The notes below the pieces were generated by a model that ran no database searches, was not told the DNA's origin, and saw nothing but the letters and a program-made list of their open reading frames with translations. Shown here piece by piece: positions 52,682-61,853 of a stretch of 64,000 bases of DNA. Position numbers and translations under genes: made by a program. The DNA comes from Chloroflexota bacterium (lineage in GTDB: Bacteria > Chloroflexota > Anaerolineae > Anaerolineales > E44-bin32), in the NCBI GenBank assembly GCA_022561215.1, contig JADFRQ010000012.1, forward strand, positions 1-64,000, written 5' to 3'. Numbering within the stretch: position 1 is the first letter of the stretch; each line of letters starts with the position of its first letter.

Positions 52682-53480
52682 AGAGTTCGCTACTGTAGCG
52701 GAGGCTTTTTCCAAGAAAGCCCTGGTTTATGATCGCTTTGGCGAAAATCATCCCAACTTAACGCGCATGCGCGAGATCGTGTACAAACATGTATTATCCC
52801 TTATCGAACCAGGATCCAAGATGCTTGAAATTAACGCCGGAACCGGGACCGATGCAAGTGCCTTCGCCTCGCAAGGTTTTCGAATCCACGCAACCGACAT
52901 TTCGAGAGAAATGGTGAACAATATCGATGAAAAGATCAGGGTGCACGGCCTTGATTCGAATTTGAGCTCACAACAGATTTCCTTTACCGAGCTCCATCGA
53001 GTGAATCATCAACCTTTTCAATACATTCTCTCCAATTTGGGCGGGTTGAACTGCATCTCGAGTCTCGATGAGGTTGTTGAGGGGATTTCATCGATTTTGA
53101 CTCCGGGTGGCATTGTGACCGTTGTAATCATGCCCCCCATTTGTCCCTGGGAGTGGTTTGCGCTGCTGCGCGGTGATACCAAAACGGCCACCCGCAGGTT
53201 GCACGCCGATGGTGTACTTGCCAATATCGAGGGGGTTCAATTTATGACCTACTACCATACACCTGGGCAAGTGCGTGAATCCTTCGGAAGTGATTATGTA
53301 CCGCTCAAACGCAGCGCTCTTTCTTTGTTTTCCCCGCCGGCCGACAATAAGAAATTCCCCCGCAAACACCCAAACTTGTACCGAATTCTGGTTAAGCTAG
53401 ACCAGCTATTGGGCCACCATCCACCCTTTAACAATTGGGGGGATTTTTTCATCGCTTCCTATAAATTTCAGCCGAAATGA
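52674..53480 (+). CDS. class I SAM-dependent methyltransferase
   Basis: A 268-residue methyltransferase with the SAM-binding motif MLEINAGTGTDASAFASQG near residue 45, acidic loop HATDISREMV, and motif IV/VI equivalents in YILSNLGGLNCISSLDE and ILTPGGIVTVVIMPP. Substrate not known, but the placement between the radical SAM gene and a second methyltransferase suggests O- or C-methylation of a glycan or lipid. Both gene junctions overlap (8 and 4 nt). Confidence 0.87.
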   Translation: MSKEFATVAEAFSKKALVYDRFGENHPNLTRMREIVYKHVLSLIEPGSKMLEINAGTGTDASAFASQGFRIHATDISREMVNNIDEKIRVHGLDSNLSSQQISFTELHRVNHQPFQYILSNLGGLNCISSLDEVVEGISSILTPGGIVTVVIMPPICPWEWFALLRGDTKTATRRLHADGVLANIEGVQFMTYYHTPGQVRESFGSDYVPLKRSALSLFSPPADNKKFPRKHPNLYRILVKLDQLLGHHPPFNNWGDFFIASYKFQPK

Positions 53481-54430
53481 GTGCACCAGAATTCGTTTGT
53501 CCGCTCTGTAAATCCTCTCTGGTCGCAATTCATGATGCATTATTGCGCTGCACGACTGATGGTCTGGAATATAGAAAAGAAAACTCCATTTGGCATTTTA
53601 TTCCAGCCGTCCGGCTTGCGCGTTACGAACGTTTCATTGACGAATATGAAATGATCCGGGTGGCAGAAGGCCGCGGTTCCAATGACGCGGATTATTATCG
53701 GTCGCTGCCATTCCAGGACACAAGCAAAAAATTTGAAAAACAGTGGGCGATCCGAGCAAAAAGTTTCCAGTCCCTGGTCAAACAATTTATCATCCCGATG
53801 GAAGCCGAACGAGACGAGCCCTTACGCATCCTCGATTTAGGTGCAGGCAATAGCTGGTTGGCCAACCGGCTGGCCTTGCGGGCGAATCATGTCACGGCGG
53901 TTGATTTGTTATTAAATTCTTATGATGGCTTGGGGGCACGCGTTTATTACGAAACAGAATTTACATCGGTTCAAGCTGAATTTGATTATTTGCCTTTCGG
54001 AGAGAACTCCTTCGACCTATCGATTTACAATTCTTCACTACATTATTCAACTAGCTATCATGACACGTTAAAGGAGGCCGTACGCGTCCTGAAACCAGAA
54101 GGCCAGATTGTGATCATCGATTCGCCGCTCTATAAAAATGAGCAAAGCGGGATTCAAATGCTCTCGGAACGTGAAGAATATTTCTTGGCTACTTTTGGAA
54201 TTAAATCAAATGCCATGCAGAGCAAAGGTTTCTTGACCTATTCCAAATTGGAACAATTGGCTGATCAATTATCCCTGGAGATCGATTTTATTACCCCGAA
54301 TTACGGCCTTGCGTGGAGCATGCGACCCTTCATCGCCAGGATTCGCAGAACCCGCGAACCGGCGACATTTTCACTCATCCGCGCGCAAACCCGTGCCGGA
54401 GCTACTCCTTCCCCTCGAATTTCGCCCTAG
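53477..54430 (+). CDS. methyltransferase with N-terminal Trm112-like zinc ribbon
   Basis: A 317-residue class I methyltransferase. The N-terminus (about 7-45) has CPLCKSSL, then a Cys later (LRCTTDGLEY), resembling a Trm112/zinc-ribbon module. The catalytic domain has LRILDLGAGNSWLANRLALR near residue 118, FDLSIYNSSLHYS and VRVLKPEGQIVIIDSP. The ATG overlaps the previous stop by 4 nt, and its stop is directly followed by the flippase ATG. Substrate is unknown. Confidence 0.85.
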   Translation: MSAPEFVCPLCKSSLVAIHDALLRCTTDGLEYRKENSIWHFIPAVRLARYERFIDEYEMIRVAEGRGSNDADYYRSLPFQDTSKKFEKQWAIRAKSFQSLVKQFIIPMEAERDEPLRILDLGAGNSWLANRLALRANHVTAVDLLLNSYDGLGARVYYETEFTSVQAEFDYLPFGENSFDLSIYNSSLHYSTSYHDTLKEAVRVLKPEGQIVIIDSPLYKNEQSGIQMLSEREEYFLATFGIKSNAMQSKGFLTYSKLEQLADQLSLEIDFITPNYGLAWSMRPFIARIRRTREPATFSLIRAQTRAGATPSPRISP

Positions 54431-55711
54431 ATGACTTTTGATCCCCGTGCGATCGCGGTCCGCCTGGCGCGTAACAGCGGCTGGCTCCTGTTCTCCAGAT
54501 TAATCAGCCAGGGGTTGGCGGTCCTATTTACGGTTCTTGTCGCCCGCAGTTTGGGAAATGCGGGATTGGGACAGTTCGCGTTGATTAGTTCCATTATCCT
54601 CTTCGGGAATATTCTTACGACGTTCGGGCTGGATACCCATTTGATCCGCAGCATCGCCGGCAAACAGAGCACCAACCCCGAGACTCTTTCTGGAGTGGTT
54701 TGGATTCAACTGATACTCACTACTGGATTTATCCTACTGCTCGTTATTTTTTCAGCCTCTCTTCCTCAGGTCCTCGCCAATACGCGGACTGCTCTTTTGT
54801 TGTACAGCTTTTCTCTTGTGCCCTCGGCCTTTTACACAGTTTATAGCGCTGCATTTAGAGCCTATGAACGAATGGATCTGTTTGCAGGCGGAAGCTTGCT
54901 CTTAATCGGCCTGCAAACGGCCGGTGCTGCCGTCCTATTTTTTTCCGGTGGCAGCTTACTGCAACTCATCGCCGTCGTCGTTTTCTCACAATTTATGGCC
55001 GCCTTTTATGGACGCCTGATGAGTACCAAACATCTTCCCGCGTTCAAGATACGGATATTTGCTTCCTCGAGTGTGCTGAAAGAACTGCTGAGACTGGGAT
55101 GGCCGTTGGCGTTGCTTTCCGGGCTAGGATTCCTTACGCAGCGTACGGGCATCTTTTTGTTATCCCTGCTTGTCGATGAAGGGACGACGGGTTTGTACGC
55201 TGCGGCTCTGAAGGTCGCCGAATCATTCAAAATAATTCCCTATGCGTTGCTGGGTTCACTGTTCCCCGTGATAGCTACTTTTTCCCAGGGGAGGAGCAGA
55301 CGTCAACCCGAATCCCGGGCTGCAATAGCCTATTTGAGGCGTATCACTGTACTGCTGATAACACTCGGGATCGCATTCTCGATTCTTGTAAGCATTTTTG
55401 CAATGCCCATAATCGAGTTACTCTTTGGGGATGAATTCATCCCGGCAATTCCGGCGTTGCGAATTCTCATTTGGATGGTTGTTCCTTATGTTTACAACGC
55501 CAGAGTAACCCTCGACCTTGTTGTACAAGGAAAGGAACGATTAGCCACTTTCGTAACGGGGCTTTCATTGCTTCTTTCGTACATTATTTACTACCTGCTG
55601 ATTTCCACTTTTGGTTTAGTGGGTGCCGCCGTGGCGACGCTTGTCGTCGAAATTCTTCAGGCACTTTTCTTCCTGCTGCTCCGTCGAAATCGGGCCCTCT
55701 TGCATAGCTGA
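54431..55711 (+). CDS. polysaccharide flippase (Wzx-like, MOP superfamily)
   Basis: A 426-residue protein with about twelve to fourteen transmembrane helices, likely moving lipid-linked repeat units across the membrane. The N-terminus NSGWLLFSRLISQGLAVLFT, then VARSLGNAGLGQFALIS, and a second half beginning RLGWPLALLSGLGFLTQRTG are typical of RfbX/Wzx members. With a Wzy/WaaL-like gene and several GTs in the same operon, a Wzx/Wzy-type route is plausible. The start codon directly abuts the preceding stop. Confidence 0.9.
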   Translation: MTFDPRAIAVRLARNSGWLLFSRLISQGLAVLFTVLVARSLGNAGLGQFALISSIILFGNILTTFGLDTHLIRSIAGKQSTNPETLSGVVWIQLILTTGFILLLVIFSASLPQVLANTRTALLLYSFSLVPSAFYTVYSAAFRAYERMDLFAGGSLLLIGLQTAGAAVLFFSGGSLLQLIAVVVFSQFMAAFYGRLMSTKHLPAFKIRIFASSSVLKELLRLGWPLALLSGLGFLTQRTGIFLLSLLVDEGTTGLYAAALKVAESFKIIPYALLGSLFPVIATFSQGRSRRQPESRAAIAYLRRITVLLITLGIAFSILVSIFAMPIIELLFGDEFIPAIPALRILIWMVVPYVYNARVTLDLVVQGKERLATFVTGLSLLLSYIIYYLLISTFGLVGAAVATLVVEILQALFFLLLRRNRALLHS

Positions 55712-55717
55712 TATAAT
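55712..55717 (+). promoter_or_regulatory. -10 box (TATAAT) 9 nt before start codon
   Basis: TATAAT immediately after the flippase stop and 9 nt before ATG 55727, with no ribosome-binding site between. It gives the last two genes a possible own, leaderless promoter. Confidence 0.45.
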
Positions 55718-55726
55718 CGCTGCGCA

Positions 55727-56503
55727 ATGCCTTTTCCCAATACTCCAGAGAAAATATCCTTCCAATCCACGCTTAATGCCAAACAGGTGTTCGCCGCGCG
55801 CATGCAGAGCAAGAAAATCGGCACAATAAATTCACCGCAGGGGGTGATATTCCTTTACCAGAACAGCCTCATTAAGCACATTAAGAAAAAACACAAACTT
55901 TCAAGGAAAAGTTCAATTTTCTTTGGGGACTACTACACGCTCACGGGGATTAACGGTGGGGTGGGCTTGATCTCCAATTTTGGAATTGGATCCCCGGTTA
56001 CAGCCGTACTAGTGGAAGAATTGGCGGCCTGGGGAGTGAAAAATTTTATCCTGGTCGGTTTGGCCGGCGCATTGGACGAAAGGCTGCCGAGCGCTGCCCT
56101 TGTCGTTTGTGACCGGACCATCCGTGATGAAGGCACATCACACCATTATTTGCCCCCAGGCAGATTGGCAAACCCCTCGCCTCATTTGACAAAAAAACTA
56201 TCCAAGAATCTCACCGCGATGGGGATCAAACACAAAATTGGTGGGAGCTGGACAACCGATGCTCCCTACAGAGAAACGCATGAAGAGATTTTGGCGTATA
56301 GACGGGAAGGAATTCTCACGGTGGAGATGGAAGCTGCCGCGTTATTCGCGGTTTCCCAAACCCTGGGCTTAAACTCTGCGGCGGCATTCGCAATTGGCGA
56401 TGCCTATAACGGCCAATCATGGACCATCGATTTTGATCACGCTAAAATAACGGGTAGTCTTTTGCAATTGTTCGACGCTGCGTTACGGTCTCTCCCATCT
56501 TGA
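55727..56503 (+). CDS. nucleoside phosphorylase (PNP/UDP family)
   Basis: A 258-residue phosphorylase of the PNP/UDP superfamily, cleaving a nucleoside with phosphate in the cytoplasm. It has ISNFGIGSPVTAVLVEELAA (phosphate- and ribose-binding), VGLAGALD, and the ribose-binding ILTVEMEAAALFAV near residue 205. DAYNG at the end matches the family. Its presence inside a polysaccharide cluster is unexpected. It may recycle nucleosides or serve a nucleoside-linked sugar. It overlaps the last GT gene by 4 nt. Confidence 0.85.
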   Translation: MPFPNTPEKISFQSTLNAKQVFAARMQSKKIGTINSPQGVIFLYQNSLIKHIKKKHKLSRKSSIFFGDYYTLTGINGGVGLISNFGIGSPVTAVLVEELAAWGVKNFILVGLAGALDERLPSAALVVCDRTIRDEGTSHHYLPPGRLANPSPHLTKKLSKNLTAMGIKHKIGGSWTTDAPYRETHEEILAYRREGILTVEMEAAALFAVSQTLGLNSAAAFAIGDAYNGQSWTIDFDHAKITGSLLQLFDAALRSLPS

Positions 56504-57666
56504 TCGCGCCGGCAATCGTCATATCCGCATATTCCAGACCTGATGCATTAGGCAGGTTGCTTAGCTCCCTCGAAAATTCAAGATATCCACCCGACGCAAA
56601 TGTCAAGTTAATCATATCCATCGATAAGGGTGAGGCTGTCGCAGTTGATAATGTGGCCAAGGACTTTCAATGGAACCATGGCGAGGTGGAAATTATCCTG
56701 CATGATCGGCATCTGGGACTGTTCGACCAGTTCCTCTTCTGCGGTGACCTCAGTGCGCGGCATGGCCAGGTCCTTCTTCTTGAAGACGACCTGATCGTCT
56801 CGCCCTTTTTTTACACCTACGCTACAGCTGCTCTATCGGCGTTTGCTGAAGTAGGTAAAATCGCCGGCATCTCTCTTTATGCCATCTGGTTCAACGGGTA
56901 TACGCATCATCCCTTTCAGCCGATTGCGGATGGCGGAGATAACTTTTTCCTGCAGATTCCCATTTCGCATGGCATGGCGATTTCAGCGGCTCAATGGACG
57001 CGCTGGCGTGAATGGTTGAGAGCAAACTCGCCTGAGGTCAGTGTAGATGACCCGATCCATGAAATGTTCGCAAAATTTGAAGCAGATGAGTGGTTCCCCT
57101 CCATGACGCATTATCTCGCGGCAACGGATCAATATTTCGTCTATCCGCGTCGATCTTTATCCACCAATATGGGTGAGACCGGCACTCATTTTTCATCATC
57201 GACAAACTACTTTCAAGTCCCGCTGCAAATGGCTGAACGCACATATGCCTTTCGTTCCTTTGATGATGCGCTTGCCGTATACGATTCGTTTTACGAAATC
57301 TTGCCCTCGAGGCTAGACAGGCTGACCGATAAATTTCGTGATTACGAATACCAAGTGGATCTAAATGGCACGAAATCAGGATCGAAATTAACCGCGCCCT
57401 ATGTACTCTCGACCAGGCCCTCCAGGAAAAACATCTTTAGCTTCGGAAAATCAATGCGGCCATTGGAAGCCAATAGCATCCATGATATCGAAGGGGAAGG
57501 AATTACCTTTAGCAGGCGAGAGGATTTGCGCTGGGGCTGGTTTGCCGAACTGTCTATGAAGGAGAGCAACTACGCTTACTTCACACGTGGACTGCGACCT
57601 TCATTCTTCACGCTGCTGGCGTATCGGCTGCTTAATAAGGCAAGACATCTTCTGCGTAGGTCGTAA
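56500..57666 (+). CDS. GT-A-type glycosyltransferase family protein
   Basis: A 388-residue protein with a GT2/GT-A fold start (IAPAIVISAYSRPDALGRLL, then LIISIDKGE) and a metal motif in VLLLEDDLIVSP, similar to alpha-1,3-mannosyl/GlcNAc-transferase-like bacterial enzymes. The C-terminal third (FRDYEYQVDLNGTKSGSKL, then FSRREDLRWGWFAEL) is not recognised. It starts with TTG overlapping the previous stop (TTGA). It is the last gene of the cluster before the degenerate region. Confidence 0.78.
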   Translation: MIAPAIVISAYSRPDALGRLLSSLENSRYPPDANVKLIISIDKGEAVAVDNVAKDFQWNHGEVEIILHDRHLGLFDQFLFCGDLSARHGQVLLLEDDLIVSPFFYTYATAALSAFAEVGKIAGISLYAIWFNGYTHHPFQPIADGGDNFFLQIPISHGMAISAAQWTRWREWLRANSPEVSVDDPIHEMFAKFEADEWFPSMTHYLAATDQYFVYPRRSLSTNMGETGTHFSSSTNYFQVPLQMAERTYAFRSFDDALAVYDSFYEILPSRLDRLTDKFRDYEYQVDLNGTKSGSKLTAPYVLSTRPSRKNIFSFGKSMRPLEANSIHDIEGEGITFSRREDLRWGWFAELSMKESNYAYFTRGLRPSFFTLLAYRLLNKARHLLRRS

Positions 57667-57743
57667 TACATTTGTAAGCGAGGGGAGGTGGGTCTCGTTG
57701 GTCCGATAGATCTTGACAATTGAGAAAGACCATTGGGGAGCCG

Positions 57744-57820
57744 GGAAAAAATTATTCTCGTGTGTAAAAGTGGCCATGAGCCCCGCTAGCGCAATTGGCA
57801 GAGCAACTGACTCTTAATCA
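57744..57820 (+). repeat. direct repeat, copy 1 (tRNA-Lys 5' region)
   Basis: 77 bp nearly identical, with about nine differences by eye, to 63343-63419. It spans the upstream region and 5' half of tRNA-Lys. The two copies are about 5.6 kb apart in the same orientation and bracket the degenerate block. Confidence 0.75.
57780..57820 (+). pseudogene. truncated tRNA-Lys 5' half
   Basis: Matches the first 41 nt of the tRNA at 63379, up to the anticodon stem (CTGACTCTTAATCA), with changes in the acceptor and D stems. It then breaks off into unrelated sequence 12 bp before the next tRNA. Cannot form a tRNA. Confidence 0.8.
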
Positions 57821-57832
57821 TAGCGGCGCATA

Positions 57833-57908
57833 GGCCCCATAGCTCAATTGGCAGAGCACGCGACTCTTAATCGTTAGGTTCCAGGTTCGAGTCCTGGTGG
57901 GGTCACCA
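57833..57908 (+). tRNA. tRNA-Lys (anticodon CTT)
   Basis: Complete tRNA with acceptor GGCCCCA/TGGGGTC (one G-T pair), anticodon loop CTCTTAA (CTT), T arm CCAGGTTCGAGTCCTGG and an encoded CCA, unlike the other tRNAs in the window. The anticodon stem contains weak pairs. Its body differs clearly from the tRNA-Lys at 63379, so it is a different lineage of the same isoacceptor. Confidence 0.85.
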
Positions 57909-57943
57909 AAGTCTGTATAAACTTCTGCCGGTCCTGAGACAGG

Positions 57944-57984
57944 AAAGAGAAAAGAGCTTACTTAATTAGCAAGCTCCTCTCTTT
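57944..57984. terminator. hairpin after tRNA-Lys
   Basis: AAAGAGAAAAGAGCTT pairs imperfectly with AAGCTCCTCTCTTT around an 11-nt loop. It could terminate in either direction. Confidence 0.5.
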
Positions 57985-58100
57985 GCTCGAATTCGCTGGT
58001 ATCTATGGAACTGATTGCATCCCGTTGTAAGCGCGGACAATAATAATTCGCATTACTTGAATAACTACGTTTTGGATAGCGTGTAATCCGCTAGACAGAA

Positions 58101-58541
58101 TTATTGATCGACTGGCGGAAAATCGAGCATTTCCTCCACATTCCAAGAAACTGCAATTCCAAACCATTTCTCAAATAGTGATTGCCACGTCCCATCGGCG
58201 ATCATTTCGCGTAGTACACTGTTAACCTCATCGCGAAGATCTTCATCTCCCAGCGGAAATGCAACGCCCATCGGACCGAGTAGGGAATTGTCCGTTAAAA
58301 GCGTCATCATATCCGGGTCCATAAAGCTCGCCAATTGAACCCAATCGAGATAAAGCGCCGCAGCGTGTCTAAATCCATTATTAAGTCCAATTCCGCCGAG
58401 TGCTTCATCCATGTCCGAATAGCCAATTACATCAAACGTGAAACCAAGCGCATCCGCCACTTCGTTTAACCCGTCCGCCATAAAAACGAGTGTTGCAATG
58501 GTTTCACCATCTAAATCTGAAATGGAGCTAAAACCTTCACC
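58101..58541 (-). pseudogene. 5'-truncated amino-acid ABC transporter binding protein
   Basis: The C-terminal part of a SBP_bac_3-type solute-binding protein. The frame runs from GFSSISDLDGETIATLVF to MADGLNEVADALG, then ALYLDWVQLASF, a late GVAFPLGDEDLRDEVNSVLR and WQSLFEKWFG, all typical of the family. Upstream of 58541 there is an in-frame TAG, and the signal peptide and N-lobe are absent. No start with a ribosome-binding site is present. It is a remnant, not a working gene. No permease or ATPase is adjacent. Confidence 0.75.
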
Positions 58542-58795
58542 CTAGTGTGTGAGAAAACTATCCCCTCATAACAAGTAGCCACCCTAAAATAACGCAGGTT
58601 CCTCGCGAGAAGCGGTGTGCATCACCGCGCGCACAAACATGTCAACTCAGAGTCAAACAAAGCCACACCAGGGAGCTCTGTTCAAGTCACAAGATAAAGG
58701 GGCTTTCTATCCGAAATACCGCTCTTATCGAACGCAGTCATCCATATTCCCTTTTCCCTGAGATATCTGCTCTGAAGAGTACCACCCTACCTAAA

Positions 58796-59518
58796 CTAAT
58801 CATAACCGCGGAACAGCTCATAGCGGATGTGTTCGGAAGAGATGCCGATGGCAGTGAGTGTCTGCAATATGTTCTTGACCATATTTGGTGGACCGGCCAC
58901 ATAGTAGATAGCATCGGATCGTGTAGAGGCAACTTCGCGCAAAAGGTCTTCATCAATGCGCCCAACGCGATAATCCCACAGAGGAGTTGACGGCGGGTTG
59001 TTGATGACGTATAAGATTTCCAGCGCGGGGTTTGCTTCCGAGAGCGTATCAAGTTGCTGCTTAAAGGGAATATCTTCAATGCTATTATTACCATACAAAA
59101 GCATCACCTGCGTCTTAAGACCTTCATCCGCGATGAAATCGGTCATACTTGTAAAGGGCGTGATCCCAATTCCGCCTGCAATAAAGACTGCCGCTTTATC
59201 CGCTTCAAGTAAAAATTTCCCTTTCGGTCCAATCAAATTGATGTGATCGCCCTTTTGCAACGAGAGGAAAGTTTTCTTGAAATCGCTATCGGACCGGCGA
59301 GTAGCCCATTGCAGATAATCTCGGGAGGGCGAGCTAGCAATCGACATAGCGTGTCTTTGAGGGCCGTAATCTTTTTCAATCATGAGAAGAACTGACTGGC
59401 TTGCTAAGAAGGAAAAGCCATCAGGCTTAGCAACTTTGATTGAGTAGGTCGAAGCCGTCAATTGCTTAGTTTCCAAAACTTCCGCTAACATTGGTTCGGG
59501 TCTTTTGTCTTTTAACAT
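58796..59518 (-). CDS. ferredoxin-NADP reductase-like FAD oxidoreductase
   Basis: A 240-residue FNR-superfamily flavoprotein. The FAD-binding barrel has RHAMSIASSPS (RxYS type, with Ala-Met-Ser) near residue 55. The NAD(P) domain has FIAGGIGITPFTSM near 112, MLLYGNNS and YVAGPPNMVKN near 208. There is no [2Fe-2S] domain, so electrons must pass to a separate carrier. It lies 38 bp after the DUF6069-like gene in the same operon. It appears intact although neighbouring genes are broken. Confidence 0.88.
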   Translation of the reverse strand: MLKDKRPEPMLAEVLETKQLTASTYSIKVAKPDGFSFLASQSVLLMIEKDYGPQRHAMSIASSPSRDYLQWATRRSDSDFKKTFLSLQKGDHINLIGPKGKFLLEADKAAVFIAGGIGITPFTSMTDFIADEGLKTQVMLLYGNNSIEDIPFKQQLDTLSEANPALEILYVINNPPSTPLWDYRVGRIDEDLLREVASTRSDAIYYVAGPPNMVKNILQTLTAIGISSEHIRYELFRGYD

Positions 59519-59556
59519 AGTGGTTTTTCCATTTGATATTGTGTGTGGATGTCGTT

Positions 59557-60018
59557 TTACTTTTCGCGCCCCAACCTGGTCAGTACCCCAATAATCAACG
59601 CACTAGCGGGAAAGTGCATCAGGCTTAGGCCAATTTTAGTTGAATTGGCGACATTCGACGGCAGGGAGAGTGGGAGAGTAAACGAACTTGCGAACACTAC
59701 AACCGAAATAATCCAAAACACTCGAAAGGGTCGAGATAGAAATCTGCCAAGAATGGCCAAGAGTATCGTTGCTCCAATAGCGGGAACAACATTAAAGATG
59801 ATAATCACCGCCGCCGGGAGTGCTCGCAATGCGCCGCTAGGACCTCCCATTGGTATGATGTATGGAATATCAAACGCAGCCTTGGTAACCCAGAAGTAAA
59901 CAAGATTGAAACTAGCTGCGCCAACTGCCGCAATCAGCCCAACCCGCCACAGTTTATTAATCGGGACGACTCCTTCATTTTGGGTAAAAATGCTTGCCTT
60001 ATTTGTTGAGGTTGACAA
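59557..60018 (-). CDS. four-helix membrane protein (DUF6069-like)
   Basis: A 153-residue protein with four hydrophobic helices, similar in pattern to DUF6069 proteins of unknown function (WRVGLIAAVGAASFNLVYFW, then IPMGGPSGALRALPAAVIII). The start is TTG 60018, preceded by AAGGAGG at the proper distance. An upstream in-frame Met lies before the ribosome-binding sequence and is unlikely. It is probably co-transcribed with the FNR-like gene. Confidence 0.75.
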   Translation of the reverse strand: MSTSTNKASIFTQNEGVVPINKLWRVGLIAAVGAASFNLVYFWVTKAAFDIPYIIPMGGPSGALRALPAAVIIIFNVVPAIGATILLAILGRFLSRPFRVFWIISVVVFASSFTLPLSLPSNVANSTKIGLSLMHFPASALIIGVLTRLGREK

Positions 60019-60158
60019 AATTTTCCTCCTTAAGCATTGTTGTATTGGCAATTATTCACGAGCAATTACTTCTGCAAGATACGAGGATTTGGCAATTAAC
60101 TCCTTTGAGAATAAACACGGTAATTTCTGAAGAACTAAGCAAGTCCTTGTTGTTTCAC

Positions 60159-60341
60159 TTAGGATGCTGGTGGAGGTGGTTCCTCCAGATCCACTTCATA
60201 AAAATAACACCAGTCCCAATTTTCGCCCGGTTCGGCCGATTGAATAATCGCGTGTTTTGTCTCGCTAAAATGCTGGCGCGTGGCGATGGGGGGACGAGTC
60301 ACAACATCCCACAGATCCCCTTCTACAATTTCTTTTCTCAA
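60159..60341 (-). pseudogene. frameshifted UBP-type zinc-finger protein
   Basis: One frame gives HFSETKHAIIQSAEPGENWD followed by WCYFYEV, the end of the ubiquitin-binding-type (UBP) zinc finger found in bacteria. The preceding zinc-binding part is in another frame (CRRGSVGCCDSSPHRHA). Joining them needs a one-base shift near 60280, so the gene is broken. The N-terminal part is missing or has a stop. It lies upstream of the DUF6069-like and FNR-like genes, with which it probably once formed an operon. Confidence 0.7.
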
Positions 60342-60351
60342 TGTTTCTTAG

Positions 60352-61472
60352 CAATATTAAGAACAAACCAAGTTCGGTTCTCGATTTTCCAAGTCAATGT
60401 TTATCTCTTTCTGTTTGGTTACCTCTGCTTCTCACTTGGAATTGATTATTATAGGCACTGAATACTCAGGCGGCTTATATTTAGCCGGCTAAGTTACCAA
60501 GAAAAAAACAACACTACTATTCATGGGGAAGGGTCTATTATAATTGGTTACAAAAACGTCTATGTACACCTTTTTTCTCGAGTATAAAGTTAGCGAGGGC
60601 ACATTACTCAAGCTGTTCCCACGCTTGTTTTGCAGCGGCCTTAATGTCACCAGCTTTTTGGGTGAGTTGGACGAGCTAGAAACGGCCATCCTGTTTATCT
60701 CCCCAACTAGTTACCCATACGGCCCTTCCAATACGCTGAATCATCCATTTGCCCTTTACCAACTTTATGCGCAGGCCATTAGCCAGCTCCGATTACGTTA
60801 ATTTGTCTTCTTGCCACAGGAATTGCAGCAACATTTCCTGGCTGGCGTGCAACCGAACATCCATCAACAACCTGTTCGAACAAGGACGATGTCCTACTCC
60901 AACTCGCGCAAGTGCGAAGCTGATCATCTCAGAAATTGGCTAAGGAGTAATGTACATATTGTCGCGCTCATTTTTACTTAGCCGACTAAGATATTTATCA
61001 GATAAATACTATCCTGTCAACCTATTTTTTAGCTCCAAGTAAATTGTCCAACGTTTCGATGGAAACGTAGCCTCTCACTTGATATCAAGATCAGGTATTG
61101 AGAGCAGCGGATATCCTCCCAGCAAATATCAAATTGACTCAAGATTATCAAGGGGATCCTGAAATAGCTGCTCATAGCACTACATCTCGATTACGGCCGA
61201 CTCTAAATTTTCTTTTTTCTCTCTGGATTTATTCGAAACATATTCAACATGGATCTTTACAGCTTCCCCCATGCGAGAAGCTCTCTTTTGAGGCAACTCT
61301 TCATATATGAATCCGATAGAAACCATCCGATTTTTCTCCCACTATTTATTACACATCCCGCAATATTGCTGTGTTTCTCTGTTTATCCTCGATATCAATA
61401 CGAATCTGCCTCGCAAATCGTATGGTAACTTGGAATGACTACTCCTATATAAAACCATCTTGTGGCCTGCGA
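60352..61472. other. AT-rich degenerate intergenic region
   Basis: About 1.1 kb with no intact gene. It contains one recognisable decayed frame on the minus strand (listed separately) and otherwise AT-rich sequence without obvious promoter, RNA or repeat. Confidence 0.4.
60604..60877 (-). pseudogene. decayed gene remnant of unknown family
   Basis: Two frames give protein-like sequence in series: EQVVDGCSVARQPGNVAAIP and VARRQINVIGAG, then after a shift SELANGLRIKLVKGKWMIQR and IGRAVWVTSWGDKQDGRF, a TAG, then LVQLTQKAGDIKAAAKQAWE ending in a stop. The continuity suggests a former gene with one frameshift and one stop. I do not recognise the family. Confidence 0.35.
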
Positions 61473-61730
61473 ATGACAGATGATTTCTCAGCAGAGGAAG
61501 AGGTTTTTAGGATTAGGGAAATGCGCTCATAATCAGTTGATGAGTTCGCTTTTGTCATCGAGACGGGAGACCCGATGCTCATACAGGCGCCACTTTTGGA
61601 TGATGACTGGCATAAATCCTGTGTCCTCGTAGAGATCATTATTGAAGAGTTGGGCTCGTTTTATTTCGACTTCTTCACCGGCTACTTCGATGATGCCGCC
61701 CTCGAAGCTCGACGCGACTTACTACCTTAA
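61473..61730 (+). pseudogene. interrupted acidic hypothetical ORF
   Basis: ATG 61473 opens MTDDFSAEEEVFRIREMRS, then an in-frame TAA, then continues SVDEFAFVIETGDPMLIQAP and on to FDDAALEARRDLLP. The two parts are consistent in composition (acidic, aromatic). The TAA is not a recoding context, so this is probably a pseudogene. Family unknown. Confidence 0.3.
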
Positions 61731-61853
61731 AATGAAAAAGTCTGCGTCTTCAGTCCTTATGGGACGCTTTTCGGTGTCAGGTAGAGTGGGATCTCTAATG
61801 TTGAGAAACAAGAAAGGCTTTCCGGTTAAAATGTAGTTAATAAGTTAAAGTAG

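Noticed and set aside
58542-58544. TAG before the binding-protein fragment as pyrrolysine or readthrough
   Set aside because: The N-lobe and signal peptide are absent upstream, so it is ordinary gene decay, not recoding.
61530-61532. In-frame TAA in the 61473-61730 frame as a recoded codon
   Set aside because: TAA is not a known Sec or Pyl codon and the region is full of other broken genes.
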